Positions 53,439-62,164 of a DNA stretch of 64,000 nucleotides are shown here, piece after piece (position 1 is the first letter of the stretch; each line of letters opens with the position of its first letter). Made by a program: the position numbers and the translations under genes. Source of the DNA: M0108 sp963841065 (lineage in GTDB: Bacteria > Pseudomonadota > Gammaproteobacteria > Chromatiales > Chromatiaceae); assembly GCA_963841065.1 (NCBI GenBank), contig CAWJBI010000049.1, positions 1 through 64,000 on the forward strand, read 5' to 3'. The notes beneath the pieces were generated by a model. It searched no databases, had not been told where the DNA came from, and saw nothing but the letters and a program-made list of their open reading frames with translations.

Positions 53439-53739
53439 CTATGACAGGAAAGACTCCATGATGGCCGATCCAGGGGACCGGTAGGACCACGTTGTGGTGG
53501 TGGGGGGTTACGAATGAACGTCGGTGTCCTGATGGGATTAGGGATCCATTCGGGACTATCAAAAAAGGTTTGGACTGGGGTTCCAGTAGCCTGAGGTACC
53601 GTCAGCTTGATGACCGCACTGCGGCAAAATCACCAAGGACGCGATGAGCTTTTGTTATTTGAGTGTAAGAATGGCCATAGCCGGGCGGAAATGCAAGTCC
53701 CTCGTGAAGCAATGGCACGAAAAGCGTCGTGAGATCCCG
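53439..53739. other. Intergenic region, no gene recognised
   Basis: 300 bp with mixed composition, including an AT-richer part (CTATCAAAAAAGGTTTGG, 53558-53575). A plus-strand open frame from 53644 extends antisense over the DUF3775 gene and is considered spurious. Confidence 0.4.
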
Positions 53740-54132
53740 TCACTCCTCGCAGGAATAGCCATGGACGACAAGCCCTTCCTCGAGATGGTCGGCGACCATG
53801 GGGTGAGAGAGCAGGTAATGGGCGGTATTGTCGTGCTCCTCGTACTGATCCTGGGCATCGGCGAGGGCGCTATCCCATTCCTCGATCGCGTAATCACCAC
53901 GGCCCAACCACATCAGGGCGATGAGTTCCGCCTGCAGGTCCGGGTCCAGGTCCGCCACCGCGGCCTCGACCTCCTGGACGGTCAGGTCCTCACGGTGATC
54001 GGCCAGGATCTGCATGGCCCAGTCGTCGCTGGACCCTGAGGGTGAGTCGGGGATGACGACCTGCTCCTTGGCTTGAAATTCCCGAGCTCGGGCAATGATA
54101 AAGCAGACGGTTTCGATACCGAGGTTGAGCAT
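53740..54132 (-). CDS. DUF3775 family protein
   Basis: 130 residues from ATG 54132: MLNLGIETVCFIIARAREFQ, then DWAMQILADHREDLTVQEVE, LDPDLQAELIALMWLGRGDY and HYLLSHPMVADHLEEGL. This is the pattern of DUF3775 proteins of proteobacteria; function unknown. Possible Met seven codons upstream is less conserved. Confidence 0.8.
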   Translation of the reverse strand: MLNLGIETVCFIIARAREFQAKEQVVIPDSPSGSSDDWAMQILADHREDLTVQEVEAAVADLDPDLQAELIALMWLGRGDYAIEEWDSALADAQDQYEEHDNTAHYLLSHPMVADHLEEGLVVHGYSCEE

Positions 54133-54228
54133 GATGGGGCTCCTGGATGGCATGGATGGAAGTTTACACGCTCGGCGTCCTTGAGGTCCCGGACGATTCG
54201 TCGGGTTAGCCGCGCGGGGGGGATGGTC

Positions 54229-55266
54229 TCAGCCGCCGCGAGAGAGGCACCTATCCCGGTAAGACCAGGTGTCTCCCACCGTGTCGGCATTGAGGATGGC
54301 GTGGACGATGGCGCGGGTGAGGGTATCGGCGGCCGCGGCTCCGGCCCGGATGAGGGCGGCCGGGATGGAGCCCCAGGCGGCGTCTTCCTGGAGGGCGGCG
54401 AGGGGGATCTGGCCGGTGGCGAGAGAGAAGAGGGTGTCGCCATCGAACAGGGTGTGGGCGGGGCTGATGGCGCGGGCCAGGCCATCCTGGGCCATCTGGG
54501 CGAGTTTAGTGGCCTGGGCCTTGGTCAGCTCCAGATTGGTGGCCACCACGCCGATCGTGGTGTTGCGGATGGGCTGGGGGGCCTGGGGTGCCGCCATCGG
54601 GATGGCGCCGGGGCAGGGTAGGGGCCCGAATTCGTCGCCGATGCCCAGATAGGCCCCGAACAGTTCGCCGGTATTAGGGTTGACGACACTGCCGAAGGGA
54701 TTGACGGCGACCAGGGCGCCGACGATGACGCCCTGTCCCAGGTCGATACTGGCGGATCCCAGGCCCCCCTTGAGGCCGCCGGCGATGGTGCCCGCGCCCG
54801 CGCCGACGTTACCCAGGGGGAAGGTGCCGGCGGTCAGGTTCTCGCACGCCCGGCGGCCGAAGTCCGCCGTGGGTCTGTCCCGGAATTCCCGGCCAAAGCG
54901 GCCGGGGTCGAAGAGGACCGCCGCCGGGACGATGGGAATGACCTGACCGTCGCCCAGGGGCCAGCCCAAACCCCGGTCCTCCAGCCAGGTCATGACGCCA
55001 TCCGCCGCGGCCAGGCCGAAGGCGCTGCCGCCCGAGAGGACGATGGCATTGATCCGATCCACCAGGTTGACCGGATCGAGGAGGTCGGTTTCCCGGGTGC
55101 CGGGGGCGGAGCCCCGCACATCGACACCGCCAACCGCGCCGCCACGGGCAAGGATGACCGTGGTCCCGGTGTGGTGGGCGGCGTAATGGCCGACCTCGAT
55201 GCCGGGGACGTCGGTGATGAGGTTGTTGGGACCGGTCTTGGGTGCCTGAGTATCGGAGTCAGTCAT
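54229..55266 (-). CDS. P1 family peptidase (DmpA/L-aminopeptidase type)
   Basis: 345 residues. NLITDVPGIEVGHYAAHHTG, VGGVDVRGSAPGTRETDLL, AIVLSGGSAFGLAAADGVM, GNVGAGAGTIAGGLKGGLGS and RNTTIGVVATNLELTKAQAT. The last contains the N-T/S self-cleavage region of Ntn-type P1 hydrolases (here N-T-T before IGVV; Ser is usual in DmpA, so Thr as nucleophile is inferred). Cytoplasmic autoprocessing aminopeptidase. Confidence 0.88.
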   Translation of the reverse strand: MTDSDTQAPKTGPNNLITDVPGIEVGHYAAHHTGTTVILARGGAVGGVDVRGSAPGTRETDLLDPVNLVDRINAIVLSGGSAFGLAAADGVMTWLEDRGLGWPLGDGQVIPIVPAAVLFDPGRFGREFRDRPTADFGRRACENLTAGTFPLGNVGAGAGTIAGGLKGGLGSASIDLGQGVIVGALVAVNPFGSVVNPNTGELFGAYLGIGDEFGPLPCPGAIPMAAPQAPQPIRNTTIGVVATNLELTKAQATKLAQMAQDGLARAISPAHTLFDGDTLFSLATGQIPLAALQEDAAWGSIPAALIRAGAAAADTLTRAIVHAILNADTVGDTWSYRDRCLSRGG

Positions 55267-55306
55267 GGCCTGTAGCGATTACTGGCTGATAAAAAATGGA
55301 AAAAAC

Positions 55307-55336
55307 AAAAAAGGCACCGGGGCGCACCCCGATGCC
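55307..55336 (-). terminator. Rho-independent terminator of the pentaheme cytochrome gene
   Basis: On the minus strand GGCATCGGGG-TGCG-CCCCGGTGCC is followed by TTTTTTGTTTTTT. The 10-bp stem has one G-T pair. It begins 31 bp after the stop codon. Confidence 0.9.
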
Positions 55337-55366
55337 TGTGTCGGCCCGCTGGCCTGGCCGCCGAGA

Positions 55367-56659
55367 TCAGGGCTTTGTGATCAGCTTCTCGGACTCCGCG
55401 ATCAGGACCGGGGTCTTTAGGTCATCCGGCAGGTGGGCGAACTTCTTGACCAGGGATGGCCACAACAAGCTGTAGTAGAGCTCGCCACGGACCAGGGCGA
55501 CGTCCTTGGCGGGGATATCGTAGCTCAGGACGCGGGTTTCGTGTGGCTTGAGACGGGAGTCGGCACCGGCCTTCTTGGCCTCGGGTGGCGGTACCGGCTT
55601 GCCTTCGTCATTGACCAGGGTTAGGAAGAAGTAGGCCTCGGGATCGCTCTCGCTGGGGTGACCCTCGGCGTTTTGCCAGACGACCTGACCCTTGGCGTCG
55701 TAGGCGGTGACCTTGAGGTACATATTGCGGAAGGGCGCCCCCGTGGGCAGCACATGGGGTTGCTGGTTGGTCAGGCTGGCATTGATGGCAAGTTTGCCGT
55801 CCTTTTTAGGCTCGACGCTGAGGTCGAAGAGGACGGCGCGCTCCAGCATGGGCTGGTCATGGCCGCCGCCGATGCTGTGATCCGCCAGGCCGCCCGAGAC
55901 AGGCATATGGCAGGAGATGCAGTTCACCTGAGTCCGGGACTGAACATATTCGTCGCCCGTACCGCAGAGGGCCACGCCATGAGGGTTGTTGCGCTTGTCA
56001 TGACAGCCCATGCAGGCGTCGTTGGTGCGCATCAGCTTGGGGTTGCCCTCCATGGGCAAGCCGGGAATCTTCTTGCCCTCGAACTCCACGGGCTCGCCAA
56101 AGTGCGGATTAGGCTTCTGGTCCCCGCTGGCGCCCGCGCCGCCGAAGGGGTCGTCACCCTTGGTGAGCTTCTGCAGGCCCTGATTGAGGCCCGTGGGGGC
56201 CTGAATCTTGTCGGACAGTTCGTAGGCCTTGATGCCCAGGCGCAGTTTGCCGCCCTCGTCATTAATGCCCTTGTAGCTGGCCAGCGTATGGCAGGCCACG
56301 CAATTGACGCCCTCGGCGTAGGCCGGCTTGGCGTCGAGCTTGGTGGTCTTGTCACGGGCGGCGTTGGGTGCGTGGCAGGCGAGACAAGTAGGGAATTGCT
56401 TGTTGGCCTTGGCGACCTGGCCTTCTTCCGTCGGGGAGCCGACCTCCGAGTTGTAAAAGGCCGCGTGGATGGGGTCTTTCATAGCGGAGGATTGGGCGTG
56501 CATGGACCCGCTCCACTGCTTGTAGATCTCCTGGTGGCAGTTCTTGCAGACCTCGGCGGAGACCTGCTGGATGGGTTCGCTGGCCCAGGCGCCGCTGGCG
56601 CCGAGACCAAAAAGCGCCGCCAGGAGGGCGGGCTTGATCAGGAAGGTGGGACTGGGCAT
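55367..56659 (-). CDS. Periplasmic pentaheme c-type cytochrome (c554-like)
   Basis: 430 residues. Signal peptide (FLIKPALLAALFGLGASGAWA). Five CxxCH motifs: CKNCH, CLACH, CVACH, CMGCH and CISCH; His-rich region GGGHDQPMLERA. The C-terminal ~170 residues (LSVEPKKDGKLAINASLTNQ, LKPHETRVLSYDIPA) form a heme-free beta domain. Similar to cytochrome c554-type proteins that accept electrons from or pass them to HAO-like enzymes. It is divergent from the octaheme gene across a shared 302-bp region. Confidence 0.85.
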   Translation of the reverse strand: MPSPTFLIKPALLAALFGLGASGAWASEPIQQVSAEVCKNCHQEIYKQWSGSMHAQSSAMKDPIHAAFYNSEVGSPTEEGQVAKANKQFPTCLACHAPNAARDKTTKLDAKPAYAEGVNCVACHTLASYKGINDEGGKLRLGIKAYELSDKIQAPTGLNQGLQKLTKGDDPFGGAGASGDQKPNPHFGEPVEFEGKKIPGLPMEGNPKLMRTNDACMGCHDKRNNPHGVALCGTGDEYVQSRTQVNCISCHMPVSGGLADHSIGGGHDQPMLERAVLFDLSVEPKKDGKLAINASLTNQQPHVLPTGAPFRNMYLKVTAYDAKGQVVWQNAEGHPSESDPEAYFFLTLVNDEGKPVPPPEAKKAGADSRLKPHETRVLSYDIPAKDVALVRGELYYSLLWPSLVKKFAHLPDDLKTPVLIAESEKLITKP

Positions 56660-56744
56660 GGTCGTGTGTCTCCTCGTGCCTCTTTTGGGTGTTAGGGGCG
56701 GTCATTGCCGGCCTGGAGACTATAGTTGTCGCCTATGGCCCTCC

Positions 56745-56830
56745 CGTCAACCAAGTAATTTTATAAACTACTGTATTAGCTAATATAAACAAAAAATTAA
56801 AATACTAATATATTTGCTGGATTGGCCTGG
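56745..56830. promoter_or_regulatory. AT-rich divergent control region with 12-bp palindrome
   Basis: In a GC-rich genome, about 85 bp here are strongly AT-rich (TTTTATAAACTACTG, AAAAAATTAAAATACTAATA). A perfect palindrome TATTAGCTAATA lies at 56774-56785. It separates the divergent pentaheme and octaheme cytochrome genes and likely holds both promoters and a shared regulator site; the regulator is unknown. Confidence 0.55.
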
Positions 56831-56961
56831 TCGCAGCATAATCCCGCCCTTGTCATTCCCCGCCGGCGGCAGTCTGGCGTGGTCCTGGTAACGCCTAACC
56901 TGGCGTTAACCCCGAACAATAAGAAGCCCCAGGCTGTTTTCATCAAGAGGAGGAATCACGG

Positions 56962-58428
56962 ATGCCCGACATCCCTATCGGCTTGATGTCCGCTGCTCGG
57001 ATCGGCGCCGCGTTCGGCTTATTGTGGTTTGGGGAGCCCTTGATGGCGGCCAAGGTGTCCCTGGATTCCAGTCACTGGGGCAACCCGGCGGGCGAGGAGT
57101 GCGTGAACTGCCATACCAAGTCCTCGGCGGGGCTGGCGCTGGAGTGGCGGGAGAGCGCCCACGCCAAGTCCGGGGTCAATTGCCTGGACTGTCATCAGGC
57201 CGAGGCGACGGACCCGGATGCCATCAAGCACGAGGGCCAGGTCATCGCCACCATCGTGTCACCCCAGGATTGCGCGCGCTGTCACGAGGTCGAGTTCCGG
57301 GACCAGCAGGGCTCGGTCCATGCCGAGGCCTATAGCCTCATCAAGGATCGCATTCCGGCCATGGCCGACAACCTGACCGGGATGGCGGTGCAGGCCGCCG
57401 GCTGCGACCAGTGCCATGGCTCCCGGGTGAAGGTGAAGGGGGATGGCACCCTGGACCCGGACACCTGGCCCAATTCTGGCATTGGCCGTATCAACCCGGA
57501 TGGTTCCAAGGGCTCCTGCTCGGCCTGTCATGGCCGACACCTCTTCTCCAAGGCCCAGGCCCGGGAGCCGGAGGCCTGCGCGCGCTGCCATTCCGGGCCG
57601 GACTCGCCCGATGCCGAGATCTTCGCGGCCTCCAAGCACGGCATGATCTTCGCCTCCCAGCGGCATCGCATGAATCTGGATTCACCCGAGTGGGTCGCCG
57701 GCAAGGACTACACGGCGGCGCCCACCTGCGCGACCTGTCACATGGGTGCGGCCGGTAAGTTGCCTTCGACCCATGACGTGGGCATGCGCAATGCCTGGGC
57801 CCTCAACTCGCCCGTGTCCCATCGCCAGTATCTGGTGCTGCTGGAGGACGGGGGTAAGCTGGAGATCCCCGCGGGCGCGCCCGTGCCCAAGCGCGGGGAG
57901 GAAATTCAAAAGCTGGATGGCGGCCTCGCTAAGGTGAAGGCGGTCGTGACGCCCGAGCGCCGGCGCGAGGTCATGAGCCTGGTCTGCCTGGAGTGCCACG
58001 GCAAGGCCCTCACCCAGGGTTTCATGAAGCAGTTCGACAATCTCGTGGAGTTGTTCAATACCAAGTTCGCGGAGCCGGCCAAGGCCATCATGGCCGACCT
58101 CTACCAGGGCGGCTATCTGACCCCGCTCGCCTTTGACGAGCCCATCGAGTTTACTTACTGGGAACTCTGGCACGACGAGGGCGCCCGCGCCCGTCATGGT
58201 GCCTCCATGGCCAGCCCCAATCATGCCTGGTGGGAGGGCATGTATCTGGTTGGCCGTAACTTCTATGGCCGCTTCCTGCCCCAGGTCCGGGAAGCGGCGG
58301 GGGCCGAGGCCCAGGCCATCATCGACCGGCATCTGACGGACGAGGCGGGCCATGGCTGGCTGGCCCATCCCGGCCAGGTCAATCCCATCCTGGGCCTTGG
58401 CCAGGGCAAGGGAGGCGATGATGGCTAG
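56962..58428 (+). CDS. Octaheme c-type cytochrome, hydroxylamine oxidoreductase (HAO) family
   Basis: 488 residues with a signal-like start (ARIGAAFGLLWFGEPLMAA). Eight CxxCH motifs: CVNCH, CLDCH, CARCH, CDQCH, CSACH, CARCH, CATCH, CLECH. The C-terminal helical region (FTYWELWHDEGARARHGASM) is HAO-like. In ammonia oxidisers a Tyr in this C-terminal region crosslinks to the catalytic heme; the segment SPNHAWWEGMY lacks a Tyr at the place I would expect, which would fit reductive (nitrite-to-ammonium) HAO types. Overlaps a NapC/NirT gene, forming a quinol-to-HAO electron path. AGGAGG lies 8 bases before the ATG. Confidence 0.88.
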   Translation: MPDIPIGLMSAARIGAAFGLLWFGEPLMAAKVSLDSSHWGNPAGEECVNCHTKSSAGLALEWRESAHAKSGVNCLDCHQAEATDPDAIKHEGQVIATIVSPQDCARCHEVEFRDQQGSVHAEAYSLIKDRIPAMADNLTGMAVQAAGCDQCHGSRVKVKGDGTLDPDTWPNSGIGRINPDGSKGSCSACHGRHLFSKAQAREPEACARCHSGPDSPDAEIFAASKHGMIFASQRHRMNLDSPEWVAGKDYTAAPTCATCHMGAAGKLPSTHDVGMRNAWALNSPVSHRQYLVLLEDGGKLEIPAGAPVPKRGEEIQKLDGGLAKVKAVVTPERRREVMSLVCLECHGKALTQGFMKQFDNLVELFNTKFAEPAKAIMADLYQGGYLTPLAFDEPIEFTYWELWHDEGARARHGASMASPNHAWWEGMYLVGRNFYGRFLPQVREAAGAEAQAIIDRHLTDEAGHGWLAHPGQVNPILGLGQGKGGDDG

Positions 58429-59047
58429 GTTCCTCGCCGCGATACCCATCAGCCGCCCCATCTTCATCGCCCTGATCCTGGGGGGGCTGGGTGGGATGCT
58501 GTTCATGGTCTTTCTGCTGGAGTTCGATCACTACTCCAGTACCAATGAATTTTGCACCTCCTGCCATTCCATGACCTATGTCGAGGAGGAATACCAGAAG
58601 TCGGTCCACTACAACCCGGTCTCCGGGGTACGGGCCGAGTGTGGGGATTGTCATGTCTCGGCAGGGGTGTTCGCCGCCACCTGGGATCACATCAAGGGTG
58701 GCAAGGACCTCTGGAAGCAGCTCTTTGGCGCCAATTACGATGATCCGGTCGTCAACGCCCTGCATCTGCCCGAGGCCGCCTTTGCCACGCGGCAATGGTT
58801 CCGGGAGACCGGTTCGGCCACCTGTCAGCGTTGCCATGTCCTGGAGGCCATCCAGGGTAAGCGGGCCGATACGGCGGCTATCCATCGCGAGGAGACCCAG
58901 GGCAAGAGCTGCATCGATTGCCATGAAAATCTGGTCCATCGGCATGTCCCCAGCCAGGAGACCTTTAAACGCGCGGCCTGGAACCAGATGATAGAGGAAG
59001 AATTTGGACTAACGCCGGGGACGGCGGAGCGGATACTGGCGGATTAG
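58421..59047 (+). CDS. NapC/NirT-type tetraheme quinol dehydrogenase
   Basis: 208 residues. One N-terminal membrane helix (PIFIALILGGLGGMLFMVFL) followed by four CxxCH: CTSCH, CGDCH, CQRCH, CIDCH. SMTYVEEEYQKSVHYNPVSG and GVRAECGDCHVSAG are NapC/NirT/NrfH hallmarks. Start 58421 is preferred over 58418 because GGGAGG then sits 6 bases upstream; it overlaps the octaheme gene's end. Passes electrons between the quinone pool and the octaheme enzyme. Confidence 0.92.
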   Translation: MARFLAAIPISRPIFIALILGGLGGMLFMVFLLEFDHYSSTNEFCTSCHSMTYVEEEYQKSVHYNPVSGVRAECGDCHVSAGVFAATWDHIKGGKDLWKQLFGANYDDPVVNALHLPEAAFATRQWFRETGSATCQRCHVLEAIQGKRADTAAIHREETQGKSCIDCHENLVHRHVPSQETFKRAAWNQMIEEEFGLTPGTAERILAD

Positions 59048-59066
59048 GCGGCGGGGATTAGCCTGG

Positions 59067-59093
59067 GGATGATCCGGTCAGGCCGGATCATCC
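59067..59093 (+). terminator. Hairpin after the cytochrome operon
   Basis: GGATGATCCGG-TCAGG-CCGGATCATCC is a perfect 11-bp stem with a 5-nt loop. No T-run follows, so it is a terminator or processing hairpin. Confidence 0.65.
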
Positions 59094-59131
59094 GGTACGG
59101 GACTAAGGGACCGGCGTGAGCGTACTCGCCT

Positions 59132-59353
59132 TCACTTGCGGCATTCAGACAGACGCTGGGCGCTGCCGGGCAAGAGGGCGATGACCAGGGTGATAGCCAG
59201 GACAGCGACGGCGGCCAACCCCGAGAAGAGGGCCAGACCCATGATGGGGGCGGGGAAGCTGAACAGCCGCGCGGCGAACTCCAGGGTCAGACTGGCGAGG
59301 AGCAGGAAGGCGGAGAGGAAGACGGCGAGGCGCAAGCCTTGACAATTGAGCAT
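59132..59353 (-). CDS. Two-helix membrane protein, unknown
   Basis: 73 residues: LRLAVFLSAFLLLASLTLEF and PIMGLALFSGLAAVAVLAIT, LVIALLPG, with a charged end (SAQRLSECRK). An AT-rich stretch (59360-59400) with TAAGTAAATACTAATACACTA precedes it on the minus strand side and may hold its promoter. No family recognised. Confidence 0.5.
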   Translation of the reverse strand: MLNCQGLRLAVFLSAFLLLASLTLEFAARLFSFPAPIMGLALFSGLAAVAVLAITLVIALLPGSAQRLSECRK

Positions 59354-59442
59354 GTCAATCTCCAGTAGCGAGTAGATAAGTAAATACTAATACACTAACC
59401 TTATCTTGGCAAGAATCCCATTAATAATTGTTGAATTACGCC

Positions 59443-60324
59443 ATGCCCCCGCCACCCTTTGCGACCCGCCTGGCCTTGGTGTTTCTGGTGGCTGTACTGA
59501 CCCTGGTGGGTTGCAGTACGGTAACCATTGCCTACAACCGGGCCGATTTTTTCGTGAAGGCTTACGCCAAGGACTATCTGGATCTGGAGCCGGTTCAGGT
59601 GGCGGGCTGGGAGCCCCTGCTTATCCGGGAGTTGGCGCGCCACCGCGCCGAGGAACTGCCCTATTTAGCCGCCTATGCGGATCAGGTCCTGCGGGCGAGC
59701 CGGCTCGGCCTCGACGAAGGCAATATGACCTGCCTGATCGCCTCATCCCGCGACCTCTATCAACGTCAGGCGCGCTACGCGGTGACCCTGGTGACGCCCC
59801 TGCTGGCGGGGCTGAGCCCGGCGCAGATCAAGCGCCTGGACCAGCGGTTTAAGGAGGAGGCCGAGGAGGACCTGGCGGAGTTGGCCGAGGGCGGTGGCTC
59901 GGCCGAGCGGGTGCGAAGGACCCGGCGCCTGGTGGATGCCCTTGAGGACTGGACAGGCCCGCTGGCGAGCGGGCAAGAGGCCTTGGTGGCCGAGGCCATG
60001 GGCCGGATGCCCGAGACCCGGAGGCTTTATCTCGACTATCGCGGCTACCAACGCGGCAACTTGATCACCTTGCTTGAAGCCAAGGCCGGAGAGGCCAGGA
60101 TCAGCGCCTTCCTGACGGATTGGCTGGTGGATTGGCGTGAGATGCCGCCCGCTCTGGATCAGGCGAGAGGCACCATGGACGCGGTTATCGCCAAACTCTT
60201 CATCCGCCTCGCCGCCAGCCTCGATCAAACCCAGCGCGACTGGCTGGACAAGCGGTTGCGAGACTTGCGGGACGATCTCATGGAACTTCAGCGGCAACCC
60301 CAGATGGCAACCCTATCCTGCTAG
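59443..60324 (+). CDS. DUF6279-type lipoprotein
   Basis: 293 residues. Signal and lipobox (LVFLVAVLTLVGCSTVTIAY, Cys near residue 24). Then NRADFFVKAYAKDYLDLEPV, RHRAEELPYLAAYADQVLRA, LLAGLSPAQIKRLDQRFKEE and DWLVDWREMPPALDQARGTM, all helical; matches the DUF6279 lipoproteins of gammaproteobacteria. ATG 59443 chosen; an upstream ATG at 59428 adds five residues. Probably anchored in the outer membrane, function unknown. Confidence 0.82.
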   Translation: MPPPPFATRLALVFLVAVLTLVGCSTVTIAYNRADFFVKAYAKDYLDLEPVQVAGWEPLLIRELARHRAEELPYLAAYADQVLRASRLGLDEGNMTCLIASSRDLYQRQARYAVTLVTPLLAGLSPAQIKRLDQRFKEEAEEDLAELAEGGGSAERVRRTRRLVDALEDWTGPLASGQEALVAEAMGRMPETRRLYLDYRGYQRGNLITLLEAKAGEARISAFLTDWLVDWREMPPALDQARGTMDAVIAKLFIRLAASLDQTQRDWLDKRLRDLRDDLMELQRQPQMATLSC

Positions 60325-60411
60325 CTGGTCCCACCGGGCCCCATCCCGGGGCATTGCCATCTGTTTGCGAGGGGCTAGGGTAGGGCGGCAATGCTTACTT
60401 GCCGCTCGGCC

Positions 60412-61902
60412 TCAGGCCTCCAGGAACTCCAGAGAGAGATGCTTATCGGGGACTCCCATGCTCCGCAAGCCCGCCGCCAGAGGCTCGATCCGCGCCTGCG
60501 GGCCCGCCAGATAGAAGCGCCGGCTGACAGGATCGGGATGGTCGGCGATCACCAGGGCCAGGATGTCCTCCAGGCTGGCATCCACCATGGGAGTCACGAA
60601 AAAGTTGTCCAGGGCGTCCTTCATGGCCCGGTACCAGCGCCATTGGTTTTGGCAGGAAAAGGGCTCTCCCGCCGGCGCGTGCCAGTAGAGATGGAAGGAT
60701 TCGATCAGATCAATGGAGACGCCGTGCTCGATCAGGCCCCGCACCGGGGCTATGCCCTCGCCGAAGGCGATGAAGACCGCCGGCGCCGGGGAGGACTCAT
60801 CGAGGACGAAACGGCCCAGCGGGCCCTCCAGGTTGACGAGGTGGCCTGGCCGCACCTGGTCGCTGAAGAGGGCCTCGGCAAAGGGGTTGCCAGGCCGGCG
60901 CCGGACCAGAAACTGGAGGTGGAGGGGATCGCAGGGGCAACTGGCGATGGGGAGTTCGGCGCTGGCGCCATCTTCCAGCCGCAGGAGGGCCCGCTGGCCG
61001 GCCATGAAGCGCAGGGTGTGGGTGCGGGGGGTCTGGATCTGGAGACCCATGAGATCCGGGTCCAGCACCTCCTTCTTGCGCACCGAGGCGCGGATCTCCT
61101 GGCGCGGCAGGTCATCGACACTCAGGGCCTCCGCCGCCTCCAGCACCAGGTCGGTGACGGCGGTGTTGGAGCAGGCCAGGATATAGCCCATCTGTTTTTC
61201 GCGGGCACTGAGAGGGTAGTCGTGGTCGCGCATCTTCCAGACCTCGCCGCTCACCACCCGGGCCTTGCAGGCGCCACAATTGCCGCTGGAGCAGCCGTAG
61301 GCGAGATTGAGCCCGGCGCGTACCGAGGCGTCGAGGATGCTCTCGTTGCCCTCCACGAAAAAGTCACGTCCACTGGGGATGATCTTGATATTGGCGGCCA
61401 TGAGACGCAGGAAGGTGTCCTTGGCAAAGAGTTGGGCTTCGCGGTCGGGCTGTGGGCCGGCCGCCAGTTCCAGGCGGGCTTGGGCTAGCCAATCGGCGAG
61501 TTCCTGGGCCAGGGCACGGGAATCCGCCCCTTGGCTGACCAGGGCGGCCAGCCGCGCTTCGACCTCGTCGAGGAGTCCCTGGGCGGCATCCAGGGCCGAC
61601 GCCTTGGCCACCAGGGCCTTGCCCATGGCCTTGATGCGCGTCACCAGCACCTCGGGGCTTGGCAGCATGGTGTCGGCATCATGGGAGCGGGGCAGGGCCG
61701 CGGCCTTGATGCGCTGTACCCGCTCCAGGGCGTCATCATTTTCCAGGCTCACCCGCGGAAAGACCCGCAACAGGTCGCTGACCGCGATTTCACCTTCGAA
61801 GGTGGTCAAGTCACCGCGCCGTATGTGTCTCTGGATCTCGGCACGGGTCACCCCGGCGAGACGCGCGGAGCGGGAGAGGCTCAGCAGTTGGGTCATCGGC
61901 AA
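60412..61902 (-). CDS. Ferredoxin-NAD(P)H reductase-like protein with HTH-like N-terminus
   Basis: 496 residues. N-terminal ~55 residues (SLSRSARLAGVTRAEIQRHI, LLRVFPRV) resemble a MerR-like helix-turn-helix. A helical linker follows. A plant-type [2Fe-2S] domain has Cys in AYGCSSGNCGACKARVVSG plus YILACSNT. The end is a FAD/NAD(P)H reductase (IQTPRTHTLRFMAGQRALLR, GHLVNLEGPLGRFVLDE, PAVFIAFGEGIAPVRGLIE, FYLAGPQARIEPLAAGL). The last motif is weak for pyridine nucleotide. Electron transfer partner unknown. Confidence 0.8.
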   Translation of the reverse strand: MPMTQLLSLSRSARLAGVTRAEIQRHIRRGDLTTFEGEIAVSDLLRVFPRVSLENDDALERVQRIKAAALPRSHDADTMLPSPEVLVTRIKAMGKALVAKASALDAAQGLLDEVEARLAALVSQGADSRALAQELADWLAQARLELAAGPQPDREAQLFAKDTFLRLMAANIKIIPSGRDFFVEGNESILDASVRAGLNLAYGCSSGNCGACKARVVSGEVWKMRDHDYPLSAREKQMGYILACSNTAVTDLVLEAAEALSVDDLPRQEIRASVRKKEVLDPDLMGLQIQTPRTHTLRFMAGQRALLRLEDGASAELPIASCPCDPLHLQFLVRRRPGNPFAEALFSDQVRPGHLVNLEGPLGRFVLDESSPAPAVFIAFGEGIAPVRGLIEHGVSIDLIESFHLYWHAPAGEPFSCQNQWRWYRAMKDALDNFFVTPMVDASLEDILALVIADHPDPVSRRFYLAGPQARIEPLAAGLRSMGVPDKHLSLEFLEA

Positions 61903-62164
61903 ATCCCCGGGTTTTTGGTAGTGGCGGCCTGCCCCGCCAGGGCTGGCCTGGTGGACTGCATCCTTGTCTTGGCCTGGGGGATATTTATACCCCCTTGCTG
62001 GCTGCTTGGCCAGCCAGGGGAATCGGCGGAGGAACTTGAGCTAGCCTGGGCCTGTCTTTGATAAATTGCTTAGCGGCCTGCTTAAGCCTTTGGCCAGCGG
62101 CTAAGGGGTTGCTCAGGGTATTTCGTGGCACAACTCAATCAAAACTCATCAGGAGCAATAACTC

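Noticed and set aside
53644..54039. Plus-strand open frame antisense to DUF3775
   Set aside because: Only the opposite strand encodes a recognisable family.
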